Shown: in pieces, positions 45,031 to 56,345 of the stretch
How the letters are laid out: every line of letters starts with the position of its first letter
Position numbering within the stretch: position 1 is the stretch's first letter
From: Anastrepha obliqua
Taxonomy: Eukaryota > Arthropoda > Insecta > Diptera > Tephritidae
DNA: 64,000 nt
Assembly (NCBI RefSeq): GCF_027943255.1
Contig: NC_072892.1
Coordinates: 26,559,792-26,623,791, forward strand
Reading direction: 5' to 3'
Notes under the pieces: model-generated
Seen by the model: the letters and a program-made list of their open reading frames with translations, nothing else
Databases searched by the model: none
Told to the model about the DNA's origin: nothing
Position numbers and translations under genes: made by a program

Positions 45031-45945
45031 TTGAAATTGAAATTTGAAAAGGTCGAGCCAAGTAGCACCAGGAGATTTGGTGGCTCCTAAAACACTCAGG
45101 CTAAAGAGCCCATTGAATTTATAGCTCTGGAAAGGGGGGTAGATAATCGAGGAGGGAAGGAGAAAAGTATCAGAGAAATAGATAGGAAAGAATAGAGATA
45201 GAGATAGATATAGTTAGTCCTGTGAGAATTTTCCAGATTCTGTGGCAAATCTGTAAATATCCTCCAGTTTTTACTCATTCTTACAACATCGGAGCCTATA
45301 ATCCGTAGCCTTGCTCTAACAAAGGCAGGACAATCACAGAGAAAGTGCTCAGTGCAATCCGCCTCCTCCAAGCACGACAGGTACATTGGGCCCTCAATGA
45401 TTCCAATGGTGGTCATATGCTGACCCCATGGGTTGTGTTCTGTAATGATGCCGACCATCAACCGAATATCTTTCCTTCTAAGTTTTAGTAGAAAGTTTGA
45501 CAGTTTTCTGTTCGGACTTGTAACAAAACACTTTGCAGTTCTGCAGCGTTCCAGACCGGACCATCGCTCCTTATGTAGATTGCCTACATAATCGCTGATC
45601 CAATTCTTGATTCCTGCGGGACTGATTCCGATTATTGGCTCTGGCCCCTGTGGGGGCACCGCTGATCCACGGTTGGCCAATTCGTCGGCAATTTCGTTTC
45701 CTTGAACACCGGAGTGTCCCGGAACCCATATAAGTACAAGCCTGTATTGTCTTGCGACAGAATTAAGCTTCTTTTAACATTCTTGAACAAACTTTGAGGT
45801 TTGCTTCGCGTTCTCCAGGGCCTTCAATGCAGCCTGACTATCACTGAAGACTCCAATCTGTTTCCCGTTCCATCTCCTCTCGATTATCCATTCGGCTACT
45901 TTTAGGATGGCAAATACTTCTGTTTGGAAAACAGTTGCCATTCCC
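45031..45945 (-). mobile_element. Jockey/R1-like LINE 3' end, copy 3 (with RNase H)
   Basis: Longest copy of this family. From about 45940 leftward on the minus strand: VFQTEVFAILKVAEWIIERR (RNase H Glu), GVFSDSQAALKALENAKQTS (Asp), after frame breaks WVPGHSGVQGNEIADELANR (last Asp intact), then one open frame 45680-45096 with SDYVGNLHKERWSGLERCRT, LKLRRKDIRLMVGIITEHNP, CLEEADCTEHFLCDCPAF (zinc knuckle). The 3' UTR and a (TTTCAA)n tail end at 45031. 5'-truncated. Confidence 0.9.
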
Positions 45946-46109
45946 CCCATGTCAATAGTACAGACAATTTATTTCACTGTGTTTGGCCGCGCACTTATCT
46001 GCGTTTTTCAACAAATCGGCGCATTTTCGATTATAGGTGTAAAATTTTTGCCGTCAACGTGGGCGAGCCCAGTTTTTTAGAGCTTCAAAGTCCTGAATGT
46101 GGTATTCGT

Positions 46110-46700
46110 GGACATCACAGCGAAAACTGTCGCTGCACAATCAGATTAAGATGTTCTTACCAAAAGCTAGACTTAAACTACGGGCACTCTAGTATACTTA
46201 GAAACTTAGAGTTCATCTCTACGGTACCTGATCAATGTACACCCACGCTGGGTTCGACCGGCGCTTTTTCCATTCATATTCCTTCAAGTAAAGTGTGGGT
46301 GGGGTGCAACGTTTGGAGATAGCTAGATAGATGGCACACACGCTCGAGAAGCACCCCGTCGAGCTCAAATTTAGGCTTCCAGACCACTGTAGTGTTTTCC
46401 AAGCGGAGGTAGCCGCAATTAAAGAAGAAACGGGTAGGTTGCTTACTTCTGCATTCGAATATTTCGATATTAGGCTCATTTGGATTCCTGGTCACAGTGG
46501 CATCAAAGGTGATTTAGCTACACTATCAGAACATTCGATAGTCCCAAAAAACATAGTCGACATCATGATGTCTTCAAATAATGCATGGGATAAGATCTTC
46601 TCGATAATCAGCGATGTGCAACATGCATTAAGGTATGCAGACGTTTACGCGGTCAGCGGCATAGAATAGACGATACTTGTCAAAGAAACGGACTCTTAAG
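46110..46700 (+). mobile_element. Jockey-like LINE fragment (RNase H), second family
   Basis: Plus strand: TAKTVAAQS (about 46115), LNYGHSSILRNLEFISTVPD and STGAFSIHIPSSKVWVG (46180-46305), frameshift, FRLPDHCSVFQAEVAAIKE (RNase H Glu) and FDIRLIWIPGHSGIKGDLA (46331-46669). The stretch carrying the first and second RNase H Asp is damaged or deleted. It lies back-to-back with the minus-strand copy ending at 45945 but the sequence differs. Confidence 0.8.
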
Positions 46701-47809
46701 TCGAAGTGTGACAAGTATGTTGGGAGGGGCCGCACAGACCCAACTGAGGTGGTTCTCTTCGGAAATAAACAAAACTGGGGGAGGCTTAAAGTACAAGCAA
46801 CTTTCGACGGACTGCATGTGAAGAGTAACTGACGTAGAGCCTAGGGCTTAACCGCCTCCCAACGAATTACTTAAGGATAGTATCGGGAGAGTACATATAC
46901 GGTAGGATGCTTGGTTCCGGTTAAAGTCTCACACTAGCGAGGTAAAGGCTTTCGAAAAGGTTTTCGAAAGAAAATAAAAACCGTGGCATTGAGGAAATTG
47001 CTGGACTAATGAGCTAGCTAGACTGAGGAAACTGGAGACGAGTTCACAGCGAAATGAGGGAAGGGGTTATTTTCAGAACCTGTGGTCTTTACCTGAGAAG
47101 TTGAACCCTGCGTCAATTCGGCGAGCGCTGGGTTAGTGTGTAAACGTGCAAAGTCGGGAGTTCCTTCTTGCCAAAAGGGTAGATCGGGTGCGCTCGAAGG
47201 AACTTCAAAGGCTCCTCTCTTGCAGATTTTTGAATCCGTTTTTAATTGAAATTTGATATATGAAATCAATGAAGCAGTAAAAACAGTGTTCTGTAAGTTT
47301 CAAAAACTAAAAAATTTGGCCAAAACACGAAACTATCTTTTTAGGCAAATCAAACTTAAAAATGCAATATCTAATTTTCTTGATACGCTATGTAAAACCT
47401 TAATTATAATAAATCTACAGAAATATAAAATAAATATATTATCCCCGTATTTACAACCTGTTTCACTAATTTTTCTATATTAACTTCAGCAGATCCATTA
47501 TAAGACGTCGTTACTTTGGGAACTGGCAGTTTCAACCTTGAAACCCAAAGCCTTATTACCGTCTCATTACCAAGTGTCACTTTGAACTTAGAGATCAATT
47601 GAGTAGTATCTTCCCACCACTAAAACCACATTTAATCCCTCAATACGCGCGTCCACCTGATGAGGTGTCCCTTGAACGATTCGAGTGAAATATTTTTTCG
47701 GATGATGCATGCATATCCCCGCGTTGGCGGCATTGAATATCGTCGACGATTAAATCAGCTTTGCCGTACCGGAAAATAGAAATAAATCAACGAACAAAGG
47801 GCCACCAGC
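46701..47809. other. Unassigned DNA
   Basis: No element recognised. The first 230 bases may be further LINE sequence; the rest is A+T-rich. Frames at 47018-47269 (minus) and 47253-47483 (plus) have no recognised domain. Confidence 0.4.
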
Positions 47810-48068
47810 TCCGCTAGCCAGCCCATGTCGTACAAAAGGATACGAAAGTGAAAGTATTCGTTGCGGCGCCTGCTGGTGGTGGCAGAAGTGGAGGTGCTCT
47901 TCTCAATCTCTTACTCTTCTCTAGCCAGAAAAGCACAGGCGAAGAAGAAGTAGGCTTCATTGCGCGCGTCTAATTGACGCAAATTAGCACAAGGAAGAAA
48001 CAACTGCCGCATTTGGGTTGGGTCGGCCAAAATCGCTTACACGATTTGTGCGCCAATCAAGAAGAGCC
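47810..48068 (+). mobile_element. RTE-like LINE, 3' end with terminal hairpin
   Basis: Carries the AAPAGG-type C-terminus in broken frames (GCGGCGCCTGCTGGTGGTGG at 47858) and QLPHLGWVGQNRLHDL near 48000. The 3' end reads TCGGCCAA, a hairpin AAATCG-CTTACA-CGATTT (48030-48047), GTGCGCCAATCAAGAAGA (48048-48065). This is the best copy of the RTE tail for comparison with the SINE 3' end. Confidence 0.78.
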
Positions 48069-49960
48069 AGATTTTGTACGCATTTTAGGCCGTCTCAAAT
48101 CACTGCAGCCCATGTCACTGCAACACGAACTCATTAATTGTAAATGCAGAAAAATTGTCAACTCAATCGCAGAAGTAGTCAAAAGACAGCTGTGTCTACG
48201 CCAGTATAAGTGGTCAAGCTACTTAAGCGGCACAGAAAAAATCACAGAGTCGCATATTTACATACGGATATGCATAAGTAGGCACGTACGTATATACTTC
48301 GATCATCCTCCACAAATCGCAAAAGAGCTGTAGCTGATGCTGGAGTGAGTAAAAAAGCTTATGGGAAACATCACTTGCTGATGAGGAAGCGCGGAGGTGC
48401 TAAGGGCGAACTTTGCGCATGCGCTTCACAAAAATCAACTACTCTGCTGTTGCAATTTTGATTTTGCTCTCCGTTGCTTGCAATTGTTGGCATTGCATGC
48501 ATTAAAAATTCAAAAATGTGCGTCACTATCGCAAACAGTAGCGACCTTTTCGATTAAACCGCAAAAGACCATTTATTGTACGACATCCAAATGTTGTTGC
48601 GATTGTTGTTATTGCAAACTTAATTCATTCTTGTTGATGTGATTGTTTTTATTTTGGTACTGTTGCGTGTTATTGTTGGGGCGAGTGCGATTTAAAAAGT
48701 CGCCTTCGTGCCAAAAGTGTCAGAGATAACAAAACGGCTGCTGATAGGAGGCATCGTCGTCGCCGCCGCTAAAGGTTCTGTGATTGGCGCAGTGATTGAG
48801 TTGGCGGTGCGACTGAGGTGCGACCACTTAAATACATGCATACACAGGCTTCGTGCCTGCACTTTTGTATGTACATACAGACATGTGTTTGTATGCATGC
48901 AAATGTGAAAATGTCAGGCCAGGTCGAGTGGTCGCATAGTTTGTTGGTTTGTTGGTAGGTTGGTTAGTTGGTGCAGCGCATGCGGATGGGATGATGCCTG
49001 GTCGCAAATTGAGTTGTCAATGTCGCATTTGCATTTTGTTAATGGCACAGCAATAACAACAACTGTGACGATTGGAGGCAATAAAAAGTGATGTGTCAAT
49101 TTTGCAGCAACAATGCATAACAATTAAGTTCTTATATGTATAGGGAAAAGGGGGGAAGAGATTGCAAAAAAATTTAGTAAAATAAAGTATTTAATTGTTG
49201 ACATATAAAGAAATTTAAGTTTGAAGTCTGCGGTTCTCTTACTTACCTTCGAGTTGCTCTTGGACTTGAGCTATTTTCTCGTGAATATTCGTGATCCTTC
49301 TCCGAAGGCTTTGATTTGAGACGGTCATACCAGCTTCTAGTGCTAAAAAAGTCGCAGGTCTTCATTTTGATGGTGATCTTGTTCGGATACTCTACTAATG
49401 ATTAGTGCAAGACTCGATACTACGCAAGTCCATACTAAGGTATCGGAACTGTTGGTAGGTAAAAGAGTTGGAGTCTGTCTCTCCCTTGAGTTACTCTGCT
49501 TTAGCTCTTCTTGGCATTCACTTGACTCTCACTTTCTTCTTAGCTTCCACTTCATTAACGCGCCAGTGCTGTATATACCTGGGATGAATATTAGCCACCT
49601 TTTAAGCATTCCTTTCGGCCCGCATTTATTTTTTTATCAAATTTAATAGCCACCGCGTAAGAATTCCAGAATTCCTTCTTCTTGTATTTTCCTTAAATAT
49701 TTATATTCTGGTGGTATTACGAGTTGTTCACGTTCGAGTCTGTTTCGTCAAAAAACCACTGTTTTGTTTTTGTTTTTTGTGGGTGAGGTAGGGTTCAAAA
49801 TGCCTTCGCACTTACAGCGACCGTCGTCTCCTGGTTGAGTGGTGTGGCTACTAAAACAATTCCTCCTCTCTTTATGGGGAAACACCTTTTCTAGGGATTA
49901 CGTTCTGCATTACTTCGGGAGGACTCAGAATGACATCCATAAAGGACCAGTTCTATTCAG
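48069..49960. other. Unique noncoding DNA
   Basis: Intron-like: GTT/TTG-rich patches, TGCATGCA-type motifs near 48835-48910, several tetranucleotide runs (TTGGTTTGTTGGTAGGTTGG near 48940). No mobile-element signature. Confidence 0.5.
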
Positions 49961-49969
49961 TCAGCTTTC

Positions 49970-50745
49970 ATGCTATACGCTCGCCTTCTTGCGTCTCAGG
50001 CTGTGAGGCTGTGAGGCTTCTCTTTGTTGCATTGCGTCGAGGTCTATCTTTTTTTCTGTAGTACCTCCATGTATCTCTTTGCCGTGTTTCAACAGTACTC
50101 GCGTTCGAGCATTGCTGATTATGTTGCGCAATATCACCAATCTGCTTTCTCAGAGCATTTCTTTCCGCGAGCCATTGATCACAACTGAAAAACGACTTTT
50201 CAGCGTCATCGCTCGGTGCTTCACAGTATATGCACTTGGGATCGCTTACCTTGCTCATGCGGTATAGGTATCTCCGGAAGTATCCGTGGCCCGAGGGGAA
50301 CTGAGATACGAAGTAATTCACTTCCCCGAAGTTTTTTGTTTTATTTCTGATGATGCCAAATCATCAAAGTTGCCGTCGCAAGTTTCGCTTTCGTATTCCT
50401 TCTGAGTGGCATTCCATCTTCCTCATTATAAAGAGGTCTATGTGCCGGCGTCCAGGACCTGCGTCGTGAGAATTTTTTCCGCGAAACCACTGTTGATCTT
50501 CCCCGAAGTTTCTTTAGAACCATTTTTCTATTGATGGAATGATTTTCGCCGTTCATCTGCCACTCGGTTCAATGTCCCATCGGCTTTGCCACCGCAGTAT
50601 GGCTTGGCGTCTCCGTTCTGCGGCTCTAGCGATGATGTGTTTCATCTTGGAGTCCCATATATCCACTCGCTGTCTCCTCGCTGATCACAAAGACTGCAGC
50701 GCCAGAGACAGTGCGGTAGATTGAAGCAACTCTGAGTGCCGAAAC
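49970..50745 (-). mobile_element. R1-like LINE, C-terminal end
   Basis: Minus strand from about 50720: AILRWQSRWDIEPSGR, stop, TAKIIPSIEKWF, then after breaks EVNYFVSQFPSGHGYFRRYL, YRMSKVSDPKCIYCEAPSDD and AEKSFFSCDQWLAERNALRK, ending near 49970. The CIYC...FFSCD pair forms the C-terminal zinc knuckle of R1-type LINEs. The polymerase is missing, and several stops are present between the two blocks. Confidence 0.82.
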
Positions 50746-51240
50746 CACTTTAGCCCAAGCCATCTATGTATATACGTGTATGCCTTGTCCGTATCAAATT
50801 ACTCTATAATCGGTTAAGCAATTTCCACTGACTTCAAAAGCAAGCGCGGCTTCAAAAGGAAGCGCTCCAGTTTTTTCTTCTCGCACAATCCAATACGAAT
50901 TCGCAATATTAAATCTGGCAAAGTTCTTCTACATTCGGCAGTCAGCCCTAGAGCGAGCATTTATATCCAATCGGGTAGCAAGCCCTAGTCAGCGGGGCTT
51001 CTGGATTATAGATTGCTGGATTCCTTTTAAAGTTAAACAGGGCTGTCTGAGGGATGGTGTGCCATTTTTTCTTACCACTGATGCCTTGCAATTGTTTCCT
51101 TCTTATTGCGTGAGGCTTAAGAGAAACGAGTATTGCTACTGAGGTAGGAATTTCGGGGACGGAAGAGATCTAGGTACTGTCACTGCTACCTTGTTGTGGT
51201 TGTTTTAACAGTAATAGAAGCCCCGTGAGTGTAGGGTATA

Positions 51241-51735
51241 TCATCGGCCGTCTTCGTCCAGCTCATCTAAAGGTATGCCCAGGAAACATGCTGTTTCGAC
51301 GGGTTGGCTGCAGAGGGAGAGGGGTGTTAGATGAGTAGGTTTTAGAGGGCATGTGAAGAAATGGTTAGTGTCGTGCGGGGTAGGTACCTTCACATGCCGG
51401 ACATATGTTTGGTATGTCGGGGTCAATTCTGGATAAGTAGGAGTTTAGCCTGCTACAGTATCCAGAACGTAGTTGTGCCAGTGTTATGTGTGTCTTACGG
51501 GGAAGCTGGAGCTCTTCATCTGCAATAGGTGGTGGTTGGACTCTGATTACGGCATTCACAGGACGGGAGCTTAAGAAGGTGGTGACGGTCTCCCGATGAA
51601 TGTCGTTTATTGACTGCCTAAACACTGTCTGGCCCAGTAGATTTCGGTCAGTTGTGTCCTGGATCACGTCGGCATAGTTTAAAAGGTGTCTCCTGACGTA
51701 CCTAGGAGGCGGCTCTGGCTCAAGCAGGTGTCTGC
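51241..51735 (-). mobile_element. Jockey-like LINE, C-terminal end
   Basis: Minus strand: HLLEPEPPPRYVRRHLLNYA, DVIQDTTDRNLLGQTVFRQS, NAVIRVQPPPIADEELQLPR, KTHITLAQLRSGYCSRLNSY and LSRIDPDIPNICPACEGT (51667-51365), one frameshift, then VPTPHDTNHFFTCPLKPTHL and ETACFLGIPLDELDED, stop at 51241. The CPAC...H...C knuckle is the C-terminal zinc finger of Jockey-type LINEs. Just one frameshift, so relatively young. The 79-base module repeated from 21.8 kb begins just beyond its 5' end. Confidence 0.88.
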
Positions 51736-51738
51736 AAG

Positions 51739-51818
51739 GGTTCTACGTTACCGGAATGACTCGGGTTTTTCCCGACCAAGGGCTGCCGCCCCAGTAAACT
51801 AGCCCTGTCTAGTGAACA
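51739..51818. repeat. Second copy of the 79-bp structured module
   Basis: GGTTCTACGTTACCGGAATG to TAGTGAAC, about 92% identical to 21779-21857. It contains TCGGG-TTTTT-CCCGA. It directly follows the truncated 5' end of the minus-strand Jockey-like LINE. Confidence 0.85.
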
Positions 51819-52171
51819 GTATGTTATTCTACCTCTACTGAAGTGGTATACCAATTTTGAATTTTCTGATTTATAGTGTCCACTTAATCATAATATGGAA
51901 TGTACATATGTGGACTCTTCACCTACCGTTCCAAAACTGACTCTGAGTCCGGGTTTGAAGTATCTTTCGAAGATAATAAGACAAGTGGAGGTATGCGCAA
52001 TCCCTAAATAAATGGAATATAATGCAGAGAAATACCAGCGAAGAAAAATTTCACGTTTCTAGAGTAACAGTCCAGCTGCACAAAAGGCGCTTTCCAGTTG
52101 TTCAAATACCTCAAAACTGGTTCGTAATTGCACGTCTGGGCTTAACTATTTTGGTTGATGAGTAGTATGAA

Positions 52172-52269
52172 ATTGGTTTCCTGTTGTTCTAGGAAGAAAA
52201 TATCTGAACCTGGGGCCAGTATTGGTGTCTTGTTGTGCTAGGAACGAGATATCTGACCATGAGGCCATT
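52172..52269. repeat. 49-bp tandem duplication
   Basis: ATTGGTTTCCTGTTGTTCTA at 52172 and ATTGGTGTCTTGTTGTGCTA at 52221; both continue with GGAA...ATATCTGA and end in GGCCA. Diverged by about 20%. Confidence 0.75.
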
Positions 52270-52486
52270 AGCCTCTACCTAGAAATTTCTTTGCTGTCCC
52301 CCTACTTCAGTAATCGAAGCCACAGTTAGCAAAGGAGTGCAAATTTCACTCAGTGACGTCTGAAGTGCATTGATGGGCTAGAGGTGTGAAAACGGATAAT
52401 ACCCTCGATCACTGTCGGTCAATTATTTCAAAGCAAACTTTAATGATGTGGGACACAATTGGGGATATTCGTTTATGGTCACATCA

Positions 52487-52612
52487 GGAGCTCTTCCATG
52501 GCAGAAATATAATCCGAAATTTCTCATTACTTGCCGAGAGGCGAGCGCTATTAGAAAACAACTGTTTCTATTATTTGGTGTTTCATGCACTGAGATTCGA
52601 ACCTGCACACCT
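52487..52612 (-). mobile_element. tRNA-derived SINE, copy d (partial)
   Basis: Minus-strand fragment with the B-box complement GAGATTCGAACCT (about 52592-52604), GGTGTTTCATGC, CTTGCCGAGAGGCGAGCGCT and AGGAGCTCTTCCATGGCAGA. Both ends missing. Confidence 0.78.
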
Positions 52613-53885
52613 CCATCTCTACTGTCAGCTCTAACAACTCATAGTATTACAGAATAAACTCTGCGGAAGCTCCATTAGTGCCTTGAGACCAATATTGGGT
52701 ACCATTTCGGGATTCTTCGATAAAAAGAGGCTCTGTAATACCCTAATTTTATAAATATTTTGCTGCATACATTCGTCCGAACTCAATTAAATGTTTTTAG
52801 TTGTTTATCCGTTATACTTTTTCGTTGTTGCTGCCTTCTTAACGATGCCACGAAGGTGCGACAGTTTGTTGCATCAACGTATTTGCATATTAATTGCTTT
52901 GCTATGTTGCCCCCATCGATATTATACATCTCTTTGCGTGATCGTTCAGTTATTGTTGTTGTGGTTGATTCACTAAATTTTTATATAAACTTTAAATAAG
53001 CCATTGTGGAGTTTTAATGGTGATAACGCGAGCCAATGGGAACTCAGTCGCTGATCAATGGAGCGCCAAGACTCAGATTGCATGAATTACTTCTCTGATG
53101 CAACAACAACAACAGCAACTAACACATTCATAGTGAGTGCGGCGATTTACGATTGACACAAACAGAAGTGCATGCAATGTCACGCATACCACCACATGCA
53201 TTACCATGCAAATAAGTGTAGATGTGTATGTTTGTTTGGCGTGGTGTTCAAAATATGTTAAACCCTGTAAAAAATTGTATGATTAAACTCCAAAACGAGT
53301 ATGCCGCGACTAGTCTCCATAGGGTACAATTCTGCAATTTCGGCGACAAGAAAATGTTATTAATTATTCACCTCGCATATGTCGACAGTTGCATAGTGTG
53401 GAGAGTACAGCTTCAGTTCTAAATAATAAAATTCATAAAGTGTCTAGGACTTAAACAACCAAAAGTAAATTTTTTTGTCGTGCCAATATTTGGTTCCGCA
53501 CCTGAAAATCAAATATATAACCCACCGACTATTGCGTTACCTACAACTAAATGAGCCAAATTTAGGTAGATCAAAAAGATCCCGGAACAACAGCCAGATG
53601 AGGCTCTAAGTCAACTGATTTGAGTACTGTTTTTTTGTTTCTGTTAGGATGCCAAATCTGTGATTAGAATTCCTTTCAAAATTTTGTTCACCAATGCTCG
53701 ACATTTGTGAAAGTTATGTCGCGTTGAGTAAATCTATCTCTGCACAAGTTTTCTATTTTTAACATTTAAAAAAAAGTTTGAATTTGCAATAATGAGATTG
53801 TATTCAATTTTGTCTTAAAAATCGATCCAGTGGTGCGAAAACCTTAGAAACAGCTGGGAAACTGTTTCGGTAACGATAGACTAGA
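52613..53885. other. Unassigned noncoding DNA
   Basis: No element recognised; frames at 52760-52999 and 53222-53422 lack domains. Confidence 0.45.
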
Positions 53886-53960
53886 ATGGTTGCCCAGATA
53901 GTGAGCCCAATGTGACGAAAAAATCAAGTTCATTCTTTGTGTTACCATTGCAAGAGAAAT
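53886..53960. repeat. Diverged copy of the 101-bp short element
   Basis: AATGGTTGCCCAGATAGTGA, GCCCAATGTGACGAAA and TTCTTTGTGTTACCATTG align with 43200-43270. No GTTAGG end and no flanking duplication seen. Confidence 0.7.
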
Positions 53961-55048
53961 AAGGCGTAGGAAACCGATAGGACTAAAGTAGAGAGAGGAG
54001 AGGGTGGGGGAAGGAGGTGGCTTGAGTAATTGTGGATTATGAACGAAAGGCTGATTTGCGGTTGTGTGAACCGCTTTATGTTGTTGGTGAAGTTCAGATT
54101 TTTGATGACTGTTCGGAAATGATACTTGAAAGAAAATAACCGTTTATCAGTGGCATGAACGCTTCACAAGAAATCTTGGCCCTTCTTCTGGACTTGACAT
54201 TGCCGTAGATCCATTCAGGACATTGAAGTTAATGATTTGGTCTTGCGCCATGTTACTGCAAGGTTGGTCCCAAAGGGCCAGAATTTTATGAAAAAAAGAA
54301 CTGTTTTGATATCGCCAAAGACATATTCTCTAAAGCTGAGTCTGACCCAACATTCATCAACCGCATCATTACTAGAGACAAGACGTGGGTTTATGAGTAC
54401 GACACGCAATTCAGACATCAGGCGCGTGAGTGGAGAGCTTCGAATGAGTCAAGTCCAAAAAAAACTACGTAATTTTCAGTCAGAATAAAAGGCAACGCTC
54501 AAAGTTTTTATGGATTACCATGGTATTATACACCACGAAGTTTTCCCAGAAGGTCAAACAGTTAATAAGAACCCAAACCCAGTTAAGAAACGCCCAAATA
54601 ATGCGTTATGAGAGGTTTACGTGAAACAATTTGTCAAAAAAGAAATGATTTGTGGGAAATCAGCTCGTAGATTTTGCATCATGACAATGCACTGACGCAC
54701 TGAGCCATCCTTGTCCGTGAATTTTTTAAGCAAAAACACGCCAAGACATGTGTCGCGAATTATGTTTAACACGACCCCAACAACACTGGACTCTTGTGGC
54801 CTGTGTGAGACCTGTTTCAGATCATTAAGATTTAACAAAGAATGAAAAGAATACTGTCCAACAGAAATTGAAATCACCTCATAGAGCTTCCCGCGATTTT
54901 TATCTGCTTGATCGAGCAAAAAAAGTATTACGGGGAACGCCTTTTAACAACCAAAAGGAATTAATGGAAAACTGTTTTGATGGCTTTACCGAAAATAGAG
55001 TTCCAGAAATGTTTCGAGAGCTGGACTAAACGCTGGCATAAGGGAGTT

Positions 55049-55359
55049 GGCGGCCGCCGTAGCCGAATGGGTAGGTATGTGACTACCATTCGGAATTCAG
55101 CGAGAACGCAGGTTCGAAGCACCAAAATTAAGAAAAACATTTTTCTAATAGTGGTCGCCCCTCGGCAGTTAATGGCAAACCTCTGAGTGTATTTCTGCCA
55201 TGAAAAAGCTCCTCATAAAAAATATCTGCTGTTCGGAGTCGGCTTGAAACTGTAGGCCCTTCCATTTGTGGAACAACATTAAGACTCACGCCACAAATAC
55301 GAGGAGGAGCTCGGTCAAACAACCAAAAAATGGTGTACGCGCCAATTTTATATATAATA
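55049..55359 (+). mobile_element. tRNA-derived SINE, copy e (full length)
   Basis: Best full copy. Head GGCGGCCGCCGTAGCCGAAT with an A-box match TAGCCGAATGGG (55060-55071) and B-box GGTTCGAAGC (55111-55120), then a body with ACCTCTGAGTGTATTTCTGC, AAGCTCCTCATAAAAAATAT and GTTCGGAGTCGGCTTGAAAC, and a 3' end TCGGTCAAACAACC...GTACGCGCCAATTTTATATA. Target duplication: TAAGGGAGTTG (55039-55049) before and TAAGGTCGTTG (56301-56311) after, the second now separated by the DD41D element inserted in the SINE's TA-rich tail. Confidence 0.92.
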
Positions 55360-55361
55360 TA

Positions 55362-56298
55362 AAGGGTGGTTAAGTTTTAAAGGCCGGTGTTGATTTTGAA
55401 TAAAACTAAATTTTTGTAAAAAATTATTGTGATTTCTCTCTATTATAATAATATTGATACGGCTCAATACGTATTGAACAAAATATCGGCAAAATAGCCG
55501 CCACGGCCTCGGCGGCACACCTCCATCCGATGGTCCAAATTTTCGATGACGTTGAGGCATAATTGAGGCTCTACGCCGTTAATGTGCTGAATTATCTCAT
55601 CCTTTAGCTCTTGAATTGTTGCTGGCTTATCGACGTACACCTTTTCTTTCAAATAACTCCAAAGAAAGAAGTCCAACGGTGTCAAATCACATGATTTTGG
55701 CGGCCAATTGACATCGCCGCGACGTGAAATTATTCGTCCATTAAATTTTTTGCGCAAAAGAGCCATTGTTTCGTTAGCTGTGTGAGAAATGGCACCGTCC
55801 TGTTGAAACCACATATCGTCCACATCCATGTCTTCCAATTCGGGCCATAAAAAGTTCGTTATCTCACGATAGCGAACACTATTCACAGTAACGCCTGACC
55901 AGCCTCATTTTGGAAAAAATACAGCCCAATGATGCCGCCGGCCCATAAACCGCACCAAATAGTCACTCTTTGTGGGTGCATTGATTTTTCGGCAATCACT
56001 CTAGGATTATCATTCGCCCAAATGCGGCCATTCTGCTTATTGACGAATCCGCTGAGGTGAAAATGTGCCTCATCTCTGAAGATGATTCTCTTCACGAAGT
56101 GCGCGATATGTCTTTTGATTTGAACGCCCGTTTTCATAATAAGTCTGAATAACTTTAACGCGTTGCTCGATTGTGCATCTTTAAATGGCTGAAATTGAGT
56201 TAATCTGTAATTAAAAATTGTCAAATTAAATGCAGAAAAAGTTTGACATTTAGGTGTGGTTTACATTCAACATCGGGTCTTGAAATTTAACCTCCCTT
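55362..56298 (-). mobile_element. DD41D (rosa-type) mariner, 937 bp, both TIRs
   Basis: TIRs: AAGGGTGGTTAAGTTTTAAA (left) and the inverse of AAGGGAGGTTAAATTTCAAG (right), similar over about 30 bases, with TA on each side (55360-55361, 56299-56300). Shorter than a full element because about 100 or more N-terminal codons are missing (TIEQRVKVIQTYYENGRSNQ, KTYRALRE joins directly to KRIIFRDEAHF). Confidence 0.95.
55464..56200 (-). pseudogene. DD41D transposase, internally deleted, one frameshift in the core
   Basis: After the N-terminal deletion the reading runs RIIFRDEAHFHLSGFVNKQN (first Asp), GRIWANDNPRVIAEKSMHPQ, TIWCGLWAGGIIGLYFFQNE, AGQA, where a one-base shift at about 55885 passes to VTVNSVRYREITNFLWPELE, DMWFQQDGAISHTANETMAL (second Asp), ISRRGDVNWPPKSCDLTPLD (third Asp, 41 residues after the second), FFLWSYLKEKVYVDKPATIQ and GRGGYFADILFNTY, stop at 55464. 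The spacing identifies the DD41D family first described in Ceratitis rosa. All three Asp are present. Confidence 0.93.
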
Positions 56299-56345
56299 TA
56301 TAAGGTCGTTGCAGTTGATGTGGAATAATATACTTTGAAGGCAAT

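Larger units (their letters stand above)
54040..56345 (+). mobile_element. Mariner relic interrupted by a SINE and a DD41D element
   Basis: Plus-strand transposase, badly decayed: ITVYQWHERF (about 54145), DIAKDIFSKAESDPTFINRI, ITRDKTWVYEYDTQFRHQAR (first Asp kept, about 54370), ILHHDNALTH (second Asp, about 54680), then the C-terminal MALPKIEFQKCFESWTKRWH (54977-55036). Here a SINE (55049) and then a DD41D element (55362-56298) intervene. The mariner C-terminus resumes after 56300: YFEGNNITFEE, stop (about 56330-56365). The third catalytic Asp region is not recoverable. Confidence 0.87.

Noticed and set aside
45924..46110. Start of a host gene (open frame from 45924)
   Set aside because: The frame crosses the junction between two LINE copies, and its second half is LINE sequence in part; no independent evidence for a gene.
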